A stretch of DNA of 64,000 nucleotides from Geobacter sp. UBA6151 (GCA_002423105.1 DIUT01000051.1:34841-98840), one strand, 5' to 3'; positions 34,039-42,069 are shown, numbered from the stretch's first letter. The notes: generated from the sequence alone by a model not told the origin. Numbers and translations: made by a program.

Positions 34039-34077
34039 CCAAGGGGGCTTTCCATGAAAGAAAGCCCCTTGGTTTTG
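34039..34077 (+). terminator. Terminator after the chemotaxis gene
   Basis: A long GC stem (CCAAGGGGGCTTT at 34039-34051 pairing, with one bulge, to 34061-34072) is followed by TTTTGTTG. It lies between convergent genes and may work both ways. Confidence 0.75.
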
Positions 34078-34112
34078 TTGCCTTTTCTGGCCCCTAGACC
34101 CTGGACCCTGCA

Positions 34113-35486
34113 TCAGATCCCCAAGCGCTTGATCTTCTCCACCAGGGTCGTCCTGTTCACCCCTAAAAGCTCCGCCGCACGGGCCTTCACGCCGCCGCCG
34201 GTCTCCAACGCCTTCATGATCAACTGCCGCTCCAGCTCTTCAATGGCTGCCGGCATATTGATCCCGCCGGGTGTCAGGTCAAAACAGATTCCCCGTGTTG
34301 GCTCCATCTGCTCCAAAACCTCGGCAGGCAGATCGTCAAGAGTGATATTGTCGTCGTCGGAAAGCGCTACCATCCGTTCAACCACGTTTTCAAGCTGCCG
34401 TACGTTGCCGGGCCACTGGTATTTCTCCAAAGCATCCAGGGCCTGTTTGCTGAGCGAAATACTCTGACGACCCATCAGACTACGGAACTTCTCCAAAAAA
34501 TGACTCACCAGCGGCAGAATATCTTCCCGGCGTTCCCTGAGCGGCGGCAGGTGCAGCGGTATGACATTCAAACGGTAAAAGAGGTCTTCCCTGAATGCCC
34601 CGACCCGCACCTGCTCTTCAAGATCAACATTGGTGGCGGAAATCACCCGCACATCCAGCTTGACCCCCTTGGCGGAACCGACCCGCTCGATCTCCTGCTC
34701 CTGCAACACCCGCAACAGCTTGGATTGCAGATGCAGCGGCATGGTGGCGATCTCATCCAGAAAGATGGTGCCATGGTTGGCAGCCTCGAACTTTCCGATC
34801 CGGTCGCGCACCGCACCGGTAAAAGCACCGCGCACATGGCCGAACAGCTCGCTCTCCATCAGCGACTCAGGGATAGCTCCGCAGTTAACCGCAACAAACG
34901 GCTTGTCCTTGCGTCGGCCATTGTGGTGCAGGGCGCAGGCCACCAATTCCTTGCCGGTGCCGGATTCACCGGTAATCAGCACCGTTGAATCGGTCTTGAC
35001 AATCCGTTGCATCCGTTCAAAGACCCGGCGCATGGCCGGAGCATTGCCGATGATATTTTCAAACAGGAACCGCTCCCGCAACTGTTTGCGCAGATACACG
35101 TTCTCTGAAAGCAGACGTTGCTTCTCACGGGCTTTGCCCAGCACCAGCTTCAACTCTTCAAAATTGATCGGCTTGGTAATGTAATCAAACGCCCCGGCCT
35201 TCATCGCCATGACCGCCGATTCCGGCGAGGCATGGCCGGTAATCATCACCACTTCCGCTTCCGGCGCTGTTTCGCGGATATCCTTCAGGAGATCTATGCC
35301 GCTACAGTCCGGCAGCAGCAGATCCACCAGCGCCAGATCAAACGTGCCGTTGCGGATCAGGGCACGACCCTCGACGCCATTAACGGCGGAGCGCACCTCA
35401 AAACCGGCTTTCCGCAACAACAGCTCCATCACCCGTCGGCCGGATTCGTCGTCATCAATGATCAGAACATGCGCGTGCGCCTGCAT
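34113..35486 (-). CDS. Sigma-54-dependent NtrC-type response regulator
   Basis: 457 residues. Receiver domain 1-~120 with phosphoacceptor D55 (LALVDLLLPD); AAA+ domain about 140-375 with Walker A GESGTGKE, the sigma-54 contact loop GAFTGA, and Walker B GTIFLDEI; a Fis-type helix-turn-helix at the C-terminus (KARAAELLGVNRTTLVEKI). It activates sigma-54 promoters when phosphorylated by a partner kinase, not in this window. GGAGCATCC precedes the start. It lies 18 bases downstream of bioA on the same strand but need not share its control. Confidence 0.95.
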   Translation of the reverse strand: MQAHAHVLIIDDDESGRRVMELLLRKAGFEVRSAVNGVEGRALIRNGTFDLALVDLLLPDCSGIDLLKDIRETAPEAEVVMITGHASPESAVMAMKAGAFDYITKPINFEELKLVLGKAREKQRLLSENVYLRKQLRERFLFENIIGNAPAMRRVFERMQRIVKTDSTVLITGESGTGKELVACALHHNGRRKDKPFVAVNCGAIPESLMESELFGHVRGAFTGAVRDRIGKFEAANHGTIFLDEIATMPLHLQSKLLRVLQEQEIERVGSAKGVKLDVRVISATNVDLEEQVRVGAFREDLFYRLNVIPLHLPPLRERREDILPLVSHFLEKFRSLMGRQSISLSKQALDALEKYQWPGNVRQLENVVERMVALSDDDNITLDDLPAEVLEQMEPTRGICFDLTPGGINMPAAIEELERQLIMKALETGGGVKARAAELLGVNRTTLVEKIKRLGI

Positions 35487-35504
35487 GGATGCTCCTTTCC
35501 AATT

Positions 35505-36857
35505 TCAACAAATCTCACCTACCGCCTGCTCCAGACCGGACAGCAGCAGATCCAGCTCATCGGCGGAAATCGCCAGGGGCGGAAACACCACCAGCGCATT
35601 GCCCAGCGGCCGGGAGAAAACCCCGTGCTTCCGCGCCGCCTGGCAGACCCGGATACCGGTCTTCAACTCCCAGGGGTACGGCTCTTTCGTGCTCTTGTCC
35701 TCCACCAACTCAATTCCAGCGGCCAGGCCACACTGCCGCACATCGCCAACATGGGGATGATCCGCCAGCCGCGCCAGCAGAACCGCCAACTGCTTCGAAC
35801 GGTGCTGCACAGACGTAAGCAGATCATTTTCTTCAAACAGCTCCAGGCTTTTTAGGGCGACAGCACAGGCCAGCGGGTTGCCGGTAAAGGTGTGGCCGTG
35901 AAAAAAAGTCTTCAGCTCGGCATAATTGCCCAGAAACGCCGTATAGATTTCCTCGGTGGCCAGGGTGGCGGCCAAGGGCAGATACCCGGCGCACAACCCT
36001 TTTGAGATGGCCATGATATCCGGGCTCACCCCTTCATGCTCGCAGGCGAACATCCGTCCGGTACGGCCGAAACCGGTGGCCACCTCGTCGGTGATCAGCA
36101 GCACCCCGTAGCGGTCGCACAGCTCCCGCACCCCCTTCAGATAGCCACGGGGATGGACGATCACCCCCCCCGCCCCTTGCAGCAACGGCTCCAGCAGCAT
36201 CCCGGCCAACTGTTCCCGATGTTCCTGCATCAGCCGCTCCAACTCTCCCAGACAGGCCATGCCGCAGTCCGCCGGATCGCCCTTGTCCAGCGGGCAACGG
36301 TAGCAGTATGGCGCAGGCGCTTCGATGGTACTGAACAACAGCGGGCTGAAGGTGGCGTGGTAGATCGGGATGCCACCCACGCTCATGGCCCCCACCGTGT
36401 CACCGTGGTAGGCGTGTTGCAGGCGCAGGAAACGGGTGCGCCCAGGCTCCCCTTTGTGGCAGTGATACTGGTAGGCCATTTTCAACCCCACCTCCACCGC
36501 CGTGGAGCCGTTGTCGGAGTAAAACACACGGGTCAAGCCCGGCGGAGCAATCTCCACCAGACGCTTGGCCAGCAGGATCGACTGTTCACCGGCCAGTCCC
36601 AAAAGTGTTGAATGCTCAATCTTCGCCGCCTGCTCCGCCAGCGCCTTGTTCAAGGCCGGGTGGCTGTGGCCGTGCACATTGGTCCACATGGAGGCCACGC
36701 CGTCCAGGTAGCGTTTGCCGTCGGAATCAATCAGCCAGCTCCCCTCCCCCTTCACGATCACGACCGGCTCTTCAGCCAGCCAGTCCTGCATCTGGGTAAA
36801 GGGGTGCCAGACGTACTGTTTATCCCAGTTCTGCAACTGGGTGGTGGTGTGGGCCAT
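35505..36857 (-). CDS. bioA: Adenosylmethionine-8-amino-7-oxononanoate aminotransferase
   Basis: 450 residues from the ATG at 36857, with a GGAAGG ribosome site; the open frame continues upstream into vapC but without support. It makes diaminopelargonic acid from KAPA in biotin synthesis with PLP. Landmarks: WDKQYVWHPFTQMQDW, YSDNGSTAVEVGLKMA, HAYHGDTVGAMSVGG, TDEVATGFGRTG and the PLP Lys in AISKGLC. Other bio genes are not present here. A second, 27-base remnant matching its 5' region lies at 37638-37664, beyond vapBC. Confidence 0.95.
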   Translation of the reverse strand: MAHTTTQLQNWDKQYVWHPFTQMQDWLAEEPVVIVKGEGSWLIDSDGKRYLDGVASMWTNVHGHSHPALNKALAEQAAKIEHSTLLGLAGEQSILLAKRLVEIAPPGLTRVFYSDNGSTAVEVGLKMAYQYHCHKGEPGRTRFLRLQHAYHGDTVGAMSVGGIPIYHATFSPLLFSTIEAPAPYCYRCPLDKGDPADCGMACLGELERLMQEHREQLAGMLLEPLLQGAGGVIVHPRGYLKGVRELCDRYGVLLITDEVATGFGRTGRMFACEHEGVSPDIMAISKGLCAGYLPLAATLATEEIYTAFLGNYAELKTFFHGHTFTGNPLACAVALKSLELFEENDLLTSVQHRSKQLAVLLARLADHPHVGDVRQCGLAAGIELVEDKSTKEPYPWELKTGIRVCQAARKHGVFSRPLGNALVVFPPLAISADELDLLLSGLEQAVGEIC

Positions 36858-36873
36858 TGTTTTTCCTTCCCTT

Positions 36874-37269
36874 TTATGCAACCTCAATGTCGAGCGTTGT
36901 TGCCAGTGCCGCAAGCCGCTGATCAAGGGTGAGCAGCAGGGCATTGTTGCGCCGGGCCACCACCAGATACAGGGCGTCATAAAACGGATGCTGGTGCCTG
37001 ACAGCCAGCGCAAAAGCTTCCTGATAAGAGGCAAAAGCCGGTTCCAAACGATCTGTAAGGGCAAGCGATCTGGACAAAGCTCGATCTGCCTGCTCCTGAT
37101 CAAGCAGATCTGCCTTGCGATACTTCCAGAACACATTACAAACTTCTGACACAAAAAGGTCCGGAGCCAGCACCAGAGACGCTGCCTCCAACGGTTCCAT
37201 CAGCCGCTCGGCCCGAGGCTGACACAGCACAACGCCCACGGCGGCACTGGCATCCAGAACCGCAATCAT
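36874..37269 (-). CDS. vapC: VapC-type PIN-domain ribonuclease toxin
   Basis: 131 residues. The four PIN acidic residues are visible: D6 (VLDASAAV), E42 (VSEVCNV), D97 (FYDALY) and D115 (TLDQRL). VapC toxins cut RNA, often tRNA, when released. Its start overlaps the antitoxin gene end by ATGA. The pair is placed directly upstream of bioA and next to the integron remnant, suggesting insertion. Confidence 0.9.
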   Translation of the reverse strand: MIAVLDASAAVGVVLCQPRAERLMEPLEAASLVLAPDLFVSEVCNVFWKYRKADLLDQEQADRALSRSLALTDRLEPAFASYQEAFALAVRHQHPFYDALYLVVARRNNALLLTLDQRLAALATTLDIEVA

Positions 37270-37505
37270 CGCTCGCGATCCTCACGGACCAACGCCGCCG
37301 GATCAGGCAGAATCAGATTGCACCCATCGCCCCTGATTTCTGCCAGGAGTGCGGCCCTGCGGCGCTGGCGGCTTTCGTCGATCCGGAGTCCGCGAGCCAG
37401 CACGGCCACCGCCTGTTGCGCGATGGAGCGGTGCTCCAGGGCCGCCTCAGCACACAAACTCTGATACACGTGTTCAGGAAGCTCTCGTACTTGCAATGAT
37501 GGCAT
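37266..37505 (-). CDS. vapB: FitA/VapB-type antitoxin
   Basis: 79 residues from the ATG at 37505 with GGAGG immediately upstream; the longer frame has no ribosome site. The N-terminus SLQVRELPEHVYQSL is the ribbon-helix-helix (Arc-like) DNA-binding start of FitA antitoxins, and the C-terminal tail would wrap VapC. It should autoregulate the vapBC operon with VapC. Confidence 0.88.
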   Translation of the reverse strand: MPSLQVRELPEHVYQSLCAEAALEHRSIAQQAVAVLARGLRIDESRQRRRAALLAEIRGDGCNLILPDPAALVREDRER

Positions 37506-37637
37506 AGCGCACCTCCGACACCAATCTACTGCATTTTGCATGCATTTCGCAATCACATTTATTGATAATCACTGTGTAGGTCTTGTCTACAAATCACAGA
37601 AGATTCAAGCCGTAGCCATGGTCCCGAGAAATTCCCG

Positions 37638-37664
37638 GCCAGCCAGTCCTGCATCCGAGTAAAG
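37638..37664 (-). pseudogene. Remnant of bioA 5' coding sequence
   Basis: This 27-base stretch matches 36775-36801 inside bioA at 25 positions. On the minus strand it still reads FTRMQDWLA, against FTQMQDWLA in BioA, but it is out of frame with any surrounding open reading frame. It touches the integrase remnant, so a rearrangement has joined a partial bioA copy to the integron end. vapBC lies between it and the intact gene. Confidence 0.65.
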
Positions 37665-37670
37665 TTTGGT

Positions 37671-37956
37671 CTGATTCTGAGTGGAAGTCGATGCCTGGCG
37701 ACAGCGGGCAAGCGGCCAAGGGGAGCTAGCGGAAATACTGGGGACGTGCCGACACCTGCCGGTCACGGGCAAGCCAGGTGAGAAACGCTTCAATCTCCTG
37801 TTTTCCCATCTCTTGCGGATGCCGTTTGTTATGGTACAGTATGAAACGTTTCGCCCAGTCGACGTACACGTCTTCAGTTCGCCGACTGTAATGTTTCAGA
37901 CGGATACGATCCCGAATCTGATCAAGAAGCCTGGGTTTGGCGGGCTGGTTTTCCAT
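37671..37956 (-). pseudogene. intI: Truncated integron integrase (N-terminal domain only)
   Basis: The minus-strand frame 37956-37726 encodes 76 residues (LLDQIRDRIRLKHYSRRTEDVYVDWAKRF split here for length: LLDQIRDRIR, then HYSRRTEDVYVDW, FILYHNKRHPQEM, IEAFLTWLA) matching the SAM-like N-terminal domain of IntI tyrosine recombinases. A normal IntI has about 320 residues; the catalytic Arg-His-Arg-Tyr domain is missing. Immediately beyond the stop, at 37671-37712 and in another frame, a second integrase-like scrap (LARCRQASTSTQNQ) follows, so two partial copies have been joined. The gene diverges from the cassettes, the normal integron layout. Integration activity in cis is therefore very unlikely. 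Confidence 0.85.
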
Positions 37957-38029
37957 GACGTTTTTCCGTGTACTTTAGGTCGTTTTTATGCTTTGGTTTA
38001 GGCAAACAATAACAGAAACTTGCCACAAA

Positions 38030-38098
38030 TTCAGCCTGTTTTTTGCAGCAGATTTGACGTTTTTAACAAAAATTTAGGGTGTCTAATTCACGTTAGGG
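38030..38098 (+). other. Probable attI site
   Basis: Between the integrase remnant and the first cassette, a simple-site core GTTAGGG (38092-38098) ends an AT-rich stretch of about 140 bases. It is the expected place and sequence for attI. The left boundary is arbitrary. A cassette promoter would be expected here, but I cannot place a convincing -35/-10 pair. Confidence 0.5.
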
Positions 38099-38104
38099 GT
38101 TTAA

Positions 38105-38710
38105 ATGGTTTCAAAGGAGTTGTACGAGGCAATTGCCAATAAGTACGGTCATGTAGCTAGCTGGGCTGTATGGGACAAGGCAGGCGACAAACCAAAATCA
38201 AATATTTCCAACATGGCTGTTTTTAATATCAATTCAAATCCAGCAATTCTAGAAACCATCCACACAAACGTTATTATGGTGGCGCTCAACTTCTCGCGAG
38301 ATGTTGCTTTTGAACTACCCTTTATGAACTTTCACGACTCTAACCGACATGGCCAAGACTATAAAATTCGCTTCGCATTTGAAGACACAAAGTACTACGG
38401 GTCTTATATGACCGACATAATTAAAGACTTTCCAAAGTTATCATCAGGAGACGTAAGAAAACATCTTCGCCAAAATCCTCACGAAATCAAAATACAACTC
38501 AATAGATTTAGAGAGGAAATAGCGTTCATTAAGTCAATCAAGCCAACCATTCTTGCCTTTGGCGAGGCGACATACAATATTTTAAGCCGTGGGTTAGATC
38601 AAAATGAGTATTCATCTTTAATTCAATTGACCCATTACAGTCACCATATAAGCAAAGAAAACTATAGGGAAGACACACTCAAAAAACTTGGCGCTTTCGT
38701 TGCCCCCTAA
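38105..38710 (+). CDS. Cassette 1: uracil-DNA-glycosylase-like fold protein
   Basis: 201 residues. Blocks VIMVALNFSR, NFHDSNRHGQDYKIRFAF, YGSYMTDI and KPTILAFGEATYNIL have the order and spacing of uracil-DNA glycosylase-like proteins (N-terminal GINPS-like loop replaced, later a FG-type loop). The exact catalytic residues are not clear, so activity is unknown. The gene starts 7 bases after the attI core with no ribosome site, and ends inside attC1. Base composition is lower in GC than flanking core genes, as expected of cassettes. Confidence 0.45.
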   Translation: MVSKELYEAIANKYGHVASWAVWDKAGDKPKSNISNMAVFNINSNPAILETIHTNVIMVALNFSRDVAFELPFMNFHDSNRHGQDYKIRFAFEDTKYYGSYMTDIIKDFPKLSSGDVRKHLRQNPHEIKIQLNRFREEIAFIKSIKPTILAFGEATYNILSRGLDQNEYSSLIQLTHYSHHISKENYREDTLKKLGAFVAP

Positions 38711-38836
38711 CGGCTCAATCAACTCGGACTGGCTTACTGTGTGTTGAATTGCACCAGTATCTCAGTCGCCAGTTGGCCGGTTAGCCAGGCAGCACCACTC
38801 CGGCATCGCCAGCCGGTTATCTCGTAAACGTTAGGG
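38705..38836 (+). repeat. attC1 (132 bases)
   Basis: Starts at CCCTAAC (38705-38711) and ends at GTTAGGG (38830-38836), the paired R'' and R' sites. The body has the conserved arms CGGCTCAATCAACTCGG and CGCCAGCCGGTTATCTCG, able to fold as an imperfect hairpin. Confidence 0.85.
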
Positions 38837-38855
38837 TTATATGGAGCTTGCTAAA

Positions 38856-39263
38856 ATGGATAATTGGTTCTTAGAAAAACTGGCAGCCCTACCTGGATTA
38901 ATAACTGGTTTAGCCCGTGAGAAAAGGGAACTTGGTGACAACGCACTCCGAGCTGTATCTCACGCCCTAAATGAAACTTTCATCTACTACCGCAACATTG
39001 AACTCGGTAAAGACAGAGACTTTGAGATTGAAGCACAGCTTGCAAAATATTGGTCTGCTGCTGCCATACCAATGCGACACGTCGATTCTGAATTTGCTGA
39101 AATTTGTGAATACAAATCCCAGTATTGGATTCAGCCAGAACGCTGGAGTAAGCAAAAAATCAAAGAGTTCCGCATAGGTTTACATGACGTTCAGGAACAC
39201 TACAGAAGACTTCTTAGAAAGCAGAGTTTTGTAAATAAAATCAACAAAAACACATTACCCTAA
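38856..39263 (+). CDS. Cassette 2: hypothetical protein
   Basis: 135 residues from ATG 38856, chosen because GGAG at 38843 lies at normal distance; an in-frame ATG at 38841 is too close to the attC. Mostly helical, charged, with Trp/Tyr-rich segments (AKYWSAAAIPMRH, SQYWIQPERWSKQK). No recognised domain, no membrane span or signal. Low-GC cassette gene ending inside attC2. Confidence 0.6.
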   Translation: MDNWFLEKLAALPGLITGLAREKRELGDNALRAVSHALNETFIYYRNIELGKDRDFEIEAQLAKYWSAAAIPMRHVDSEFAEICEYKSQYWIQPERWSKQKIKEFRIGLHDVQEHYRRLLRKQSFVNKINKNTLP

Positions 39264-39389
39264 CGGCTCAATCAACTCGGACTGGCTTACTCTGCGCTGA
39301 ATTTCACCAGTTTCTCAGTCGTCAGTTGGTAGGTAAGTCAAGCAGCACCGCTCCGGCATCGCCAGCCGGTTATCTCGTAAACGTTAGGG
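39258..39389 (+). repeat. attC2 (132 bases)
   Basis: CCCTAAC (39258-39264) to GTTAGGG (39383-39389). Same length and nearly the same sequence as attC1. Confidence 0.85.
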
Positions 39390-39409
39390 ATTTAACGTAG
39401 TAACATTTA

Positions 39410-39438
39410 TTGACTATCACATTTTTTGTTGGTACATT
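39410..39438 (+). promoter_or_regulatory. Cassette promoter of brnTA copy 1
   Basis: TTGACT (39410-39415), 17-base spacer, TACATT (39433-39438). The -10 ends 6 bases before the brnT ATG, so the mRNA is probably leaderless. The cassette carries its own promoter, as toxin-antitoxin cassettes usually do. Confidence 0.6.
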
Positions 39439-39444
39439 TAATTC

Positions 39445-39717
39445 ATGCTCATCGAATTTGATTCGCCCAAACGCCAGAAAACGCTTGAAGAACGCGGCAT
39501 CGACTTCTGCGATGCTCCAAAAATCTTCAAAGGCATGCACTTTACCGCACCAGACGACAGAACAGACTACGGTGAGCCGCGTTTCTTCACTGTCGGCTTG
39601 TTGCACGAGCGGGTTGTGGTGGTGGTCTGGACAACCAGAGAAGATGCACGCAGAATTATTTCCATGAGGTACGCACATGAGCGCGAAATCAGCCGCTACA
39701 AAAAACACCTGGGTTGA
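39445..39717 (+). CDS. brnT: Cassette 3: BrnT-type ribonuclease toxin
   Basis: 90 residues. IEFDSPKRQKTLEERGIDF, PRFFTVGLLHERVVVVVW and RIISMRYAHEREISRY fit the BrnT toxin, a RelE-like RNase that blocks translation. The catalytic Arg/His candidates lie in the C-terminal part. Toxin-first order with the antitoxin overlapping by 41 bases, as in brnTA operons. The promoter layout suggests leaderless translation from the ATG. Confidence 0.88.
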   Translation: MLIEFDSPKRQKTLEERGIDFCDAPKIFKGMHFTAPDDRTDYGEPRFFTVGLLHERVVVVVWTTREDARRIISMRYAHEREISRYKKHLG

Positions 39718-39952
39718 CCCGGACGACGCTCCGGAATTGACGGATGCCTGGTTTGAAAAGGCAGATCGGCATAAAGGCACTAAACTTGTCAGGCGCGGTC
39801 GGCCAACGGGCAGCACAAAGGCCTCAACCACGCTTCGGTTTGACGTCGACATTCTGGAGGCATTCAAGGCTACCGGCAAAGGCTGGCAAACCCGTATGAA
39901 CAATGCTCTCCGTGACTGGCTGAAAACTCATACGCCAACTCCTTCCCCCTAA
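39677..39952 (+). CDS. brnA: Cassette 3: BrnA-type antitoxin
   Basis: 91 residues overlapping the toxin gene. C-terminal LRFDVDILEAFKATGKGW and TRMNNALRDWLKTH are the RHH-type DNA-binding segment of BrnA. It should bind BrnT and the operon promoter. The last 29 residues equal those of the BrnA in the next cassette, and the DNA there is almost identical as far as the attC. Ends at attC3. Confidence 0.88.
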   Translation: MSAKSAATKNTWVDPDDAPELTDAWFEKADRHKGTKLVRRGRPTGSTKASTTLRFDVDILEAFKATGKGWQTRMNNALRDWLKTHTPTPSP

Positions 39953-40078
39953 CTGCTCAATCACCCCGGACTGGCTAACTGTGCGCTGAATTTCACCAGT
40001 TTCTCAGTCGTCAGTTGGTCGGCAGTTCAAGCAGTACCACTCCGGCATCGTCAGCCGGTTATCTCGTGAACGTTAGGG
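39947..40078 (+). repeat. attC3 (132 bases)
   Basis: CCCTAAC (39947-39953) to GTTAGGG (40072-40078). Near-identical to attC1 and attC2, with small changes in the loop region. Confidence 0.85.
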
Positions 40079-40102
40079 GGGTATTTTGTTGCAACCTTTT
40101 TA

Positions 40103-40132
40103 TTGACATACGTTGTTTTTGTTGCCACAAAT
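40103..40132 (+). promoter_or_regulatory. Cassette promoter of brnTA copy 2
   Basis: TTGACA (40103-40108), 18-base spacer, ACAAAT (40127-40132), the latter weak. It again ends 6 bases before the ATG at 40139. Position is more persuasive than the -10 sequence. Confidence 0.4.
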
Positions 40133-40138
40133 ATCCAT

Positions 40139-40417
40139 ATGAAGATCGAATTTGACCAAGACAAATCAGACAAAAACCTGCGTGAACGTAAGCTACCATT
40201 CAAGCGTGCAAGCGATTTTGACTGGAGTTCAGCAGTTATCGCATCCGATCTTCGCAATGAATACCCTGAAGTACGCTATATCGCCGTCGGGTATCTCGAC
40301 AATCGTTTACATGTTCTTTGTTTCACCCCAGCGAGTGACGCAATCCGAATAATCAGCTTCAGAAAAGCTAACAGAAGGGAGGCAGAAAAACATGGCAAGC
40401 CGCTTACCATTGACTGA
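40139..40417 (+). CDS. brnT: Cassette 4: BrnT-type ribonuclease toxin
   Basis: 92 residues from ATG 40139; an upstream in-frame start at 40103 lies inside the promoter. IEFDQDKSDKNLRERKL, YPEVRYIAVGYLDNRLHVLCF and RIISFRKANRREAEKH are BrnT blocks. It is a diverged paralogue of the cassette 3 toxin. The antitoxin start overlaps by 26 bases. Confidence 0.88.
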   Translation: MKIEFDQDKSDKNLRERKLPFKRASDFDWSSAVIASDLRNEYPEVRYIAVGYLDNRLHVLCFTPASDAIRIISFRKANRREAEKHGKPLTID

Positions 40418-40697
40418 CAAGGACGGAGAAGTCCGTGAGCTTACTACCGAAGACTTCAAACAGTTCAAGCCTGCCAGCGAAGTGCTTCCGCAGCTATTTC
40501 CGAAAGAAGTCGCCAAAGAAATGCTTACCCCAAAGCCTGGGCGCCCACTCGGCAGCGGAACCAAAGTTGCCCAAAACATCCGTTTTGACGCTGAAATACT
40601 TGCTGCGTTCAAGGCAACCGGCAAAGGATGGCAAACCCGTATGAACAATGCTCTCCGTGACTGGCTCAAGACCCATACGCCAACTCCTTCCCCCTAA
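40392..40697 (+). CDS. brnA: Cassette 4: BrnA-type antitoxin
   Basis: 101 residues. A variable N-terminus (EVRELTTEDFKQFKPASEV) is followed by KPGRPLGSGTKVAQ and the BrnA DNA-binding end, identical over 29 residues to cassette 3. The pair should function as a toxin-antitoxin unit independent of cassette 3, but cross-interaction is possible. Ends at attC4. Confidence 0.88.
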   Translation: MASRLPLTDKDGEVRELTTEDFKQFKPASEVLPQLFPKEVAKEMLTPKPGRPLGSGTKVAQNIRFDAEILAAFKATGKGWQTRMNNALRDWLKTHTPTPSP

Positions 40698-40823
40698 CGG
40701 CTCAATCAACCCGGACTGCCTTACTGCGCGCTGAATTTCACCAGTTTCTCAGTCGTCAGTTGGTCGGCAGTTCAAGCAGTACCGCTCCGGCACCGCCAGC
40801 CGGTTATCTCGTAAACGTTATGT
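40692..40823 (+). repeat. attC4 (132 bases)
   Basis: CCCTAAC (40692-40698) to GTTATGT (40817-40823). The last core triplet differs from the usual GTTAGG, a possible mark of the insertion point of the following, different cassette. Confidence 0.8.
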
Positions 40824-40838
40824 TTCAGGAGACCACCG

Positions 40839-41405
40839 TTGCAAATAGTCCTGATGCGACATGGCAAACCCAAGATCGACACGCGCCGCCGATTGAATGC
40901 GGCAGAGTTTGGCGTTTGGGTTGAACAATACAACGCTGCCGGTATCGATACCGAGTGCCTACCCACGCAAGAAGCTGTTGCGCAAGCCAGTCAATGTGCT
41001 TTTACTGTGTGCAGCAATCTTCCGCGCTCTTTGGAATCTGCAAATGTCCTTGGAGTTGAGCGTATTGGAGCCTATTCCCACATGTTCCGAGAAATGGAAA
41101 TGCCTCATGCTGCGTGGCGTTTCCCAACCCTCTCGTTGCAAGCGTGGTTGGTATTTTTTCGGTTTGCCTGGGCGCTCGGATATTCAGCCAATGCAGAGTC
41201 ATTCAAATCGGCCAAGGCAAGAGCACGTAGCTGCGCCGAGCAGCTCACCAATTTGGCTTCAATTCACGGCACTGTATTGTTCGTTGGGCACGGCTCGCTA
41301 AACTGGTTTGTCGCAAGGTATCTCAAGCGCATGGGGTGGCTATCCGCTGACAATTCACCCAAGAAATATTGGGAACACAGCGTCTTTTGCATGCAAAAAA
41401 CATAA
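40839..41405 (+). CDS. Cassette 5: histidine phosphatase superfamily protein
   Basis: 188 residues from TTG 40839, which has AGGAG 7 bases upstream. The phosphohistidine loop RHGKP lies at residues 7-11 and the second catalytic His in FVGHGSLNW; between them VCSNLPRSLESA and a conserved Glu in MEMPHAAW. It belongs to the SixA/phosphoglycerate-mutase-like phosphatases; substrate unknown. The following attC is of a different type from the rest, so this cassette came from another integron pool. Confidence 0.85.
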   Translation: MQIVLMRHGKPKIDTRRRLNAAEFGVWVEQYNAAGIDTECLPTQEAVAQASQCAFTVCSNLPRSLESANVLGVERIGAYSHMFREMEMPHAAWRFPTLSLQAWLVFFRFAWALGYSANAESFKSAKARARSCAEQLTNLASIHGTVLFVGHGSLNWFVARYLKRMGWLSADNSPKKYWEHSVFCMQKT

Positions 41406-41486
41406 CATGGCGCTCAACCTCGCTCCCTTCGGTCGCTGGACGCTGCGCGATAAAGCCGCGCAGCGCCGGTTAGCTCTACGTTAGGG
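41400..41486 (+). repeat. attC5 (87 bases, foreign type)
   Basis: ACATAAC (41400-41406) to GTTAGGG (41480-41486). Its arms (CTCGCTCCCTTCGGTCGCTGGACGC and CGCGCAGCGCCGGTTAGC, shown in parts: CGCTCCCTTCGGTCG, CAGCGCCGGTTAGC) are unlike the 132-base family and resemble those of other integrons. Confidence 0.8.
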
Positions 41487-41506
41487 GTTTTATAGGAGGA
41501 TTGGTG

Positions 41507-41908
41507 TTGCAGAACTTCGATAACAATGGGAATATGAACGCTGGACGCGACATCAACATCATAGACAACTCTAACAACAGCAAATTATTAATTGATTGCA
41601 CAAATAGCGAGTTGCATATTGAAAGAGAGCACCGCACCAACCTGCTCAGACAAGAACGCAAAGCCAAATGGAAACGCCTCGCTACGTTATGGATGGTTTT
41701 CGCCGTCGTTGGGAGTGCTGTTGCGCTCTATTTTTACTTTATTAAAGGCAACACAAATCTTTCAAGTATTATTCTTGGCCTTGCAGGCATTGCAGCAAGC
41801 GTTGCTTCAGTGAAGTTATTTGAGGCACCAACTCAGTTCGAGGCACGTCAAATAGCCGCCTTAAATGAAATCAGCATGATCCTACGTGAACGAGGCGGCA
41901 ACCCCTAA
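41507..41908 (+). CDS. Cassette 6: small membrane protein
   Basis: 133 residues. Start TTG 41507 is chosen because AGGAGG (41494-41499) lies 7 bases upstream; GTG 41504 and TTG 41501 are alternatives. The N-terminal soluble part (NMNAGRDINIIDNS and after) resembles a motif seen at the N-termini of proteins of unknown function; two membrane spans follow (LATLWMVFAVVGSAVALYFYF and IILGLAGIAASVASVKLF), then a short cytoplasmic helix. Unknown function. Ends at attC6. Confidence 0.65.
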   Translation: MQNFDNNGNMNAGRDINIIDNSNNSKLLIDCTNSELHIEREHRTNLLRQERKAKWKRLATLWMVFAVVGSAVALYFYFIKGNTNLSSIILGLAGIAASVASVKLFEAPTQFEARQIAALNEISMILRERGGNP

Positions 41909-42034
41909 CGGCTCAATCAACTCGGACTGGCTTACGCCGCGCACAATTTCAGCAGTGTCCAGGTCGGTAGTTGGCAGGTTAGTCAATCATCACCGCTCCG
42001 GCATCGCCAGTCGGTTATCTCGTAAACGTTAGAT
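41903..42034 (+). repeat. attC6 (132 bases)
   Basis: CCCTAAC (41903-41909) to GTTAGAT (42028-42034). Belongs to the common 132-base family. Confidence 0.85.
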
Positions 42035-42069
42035 GATGTAAGTGCATTCCTTAGCCAAAGTTTTTCGCC

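Noticed and set aside
37726..37956. Functional small recombinase
   Set aside because: Only the N-terminal DNA-binding domain is present; all catalytic residues are missing.
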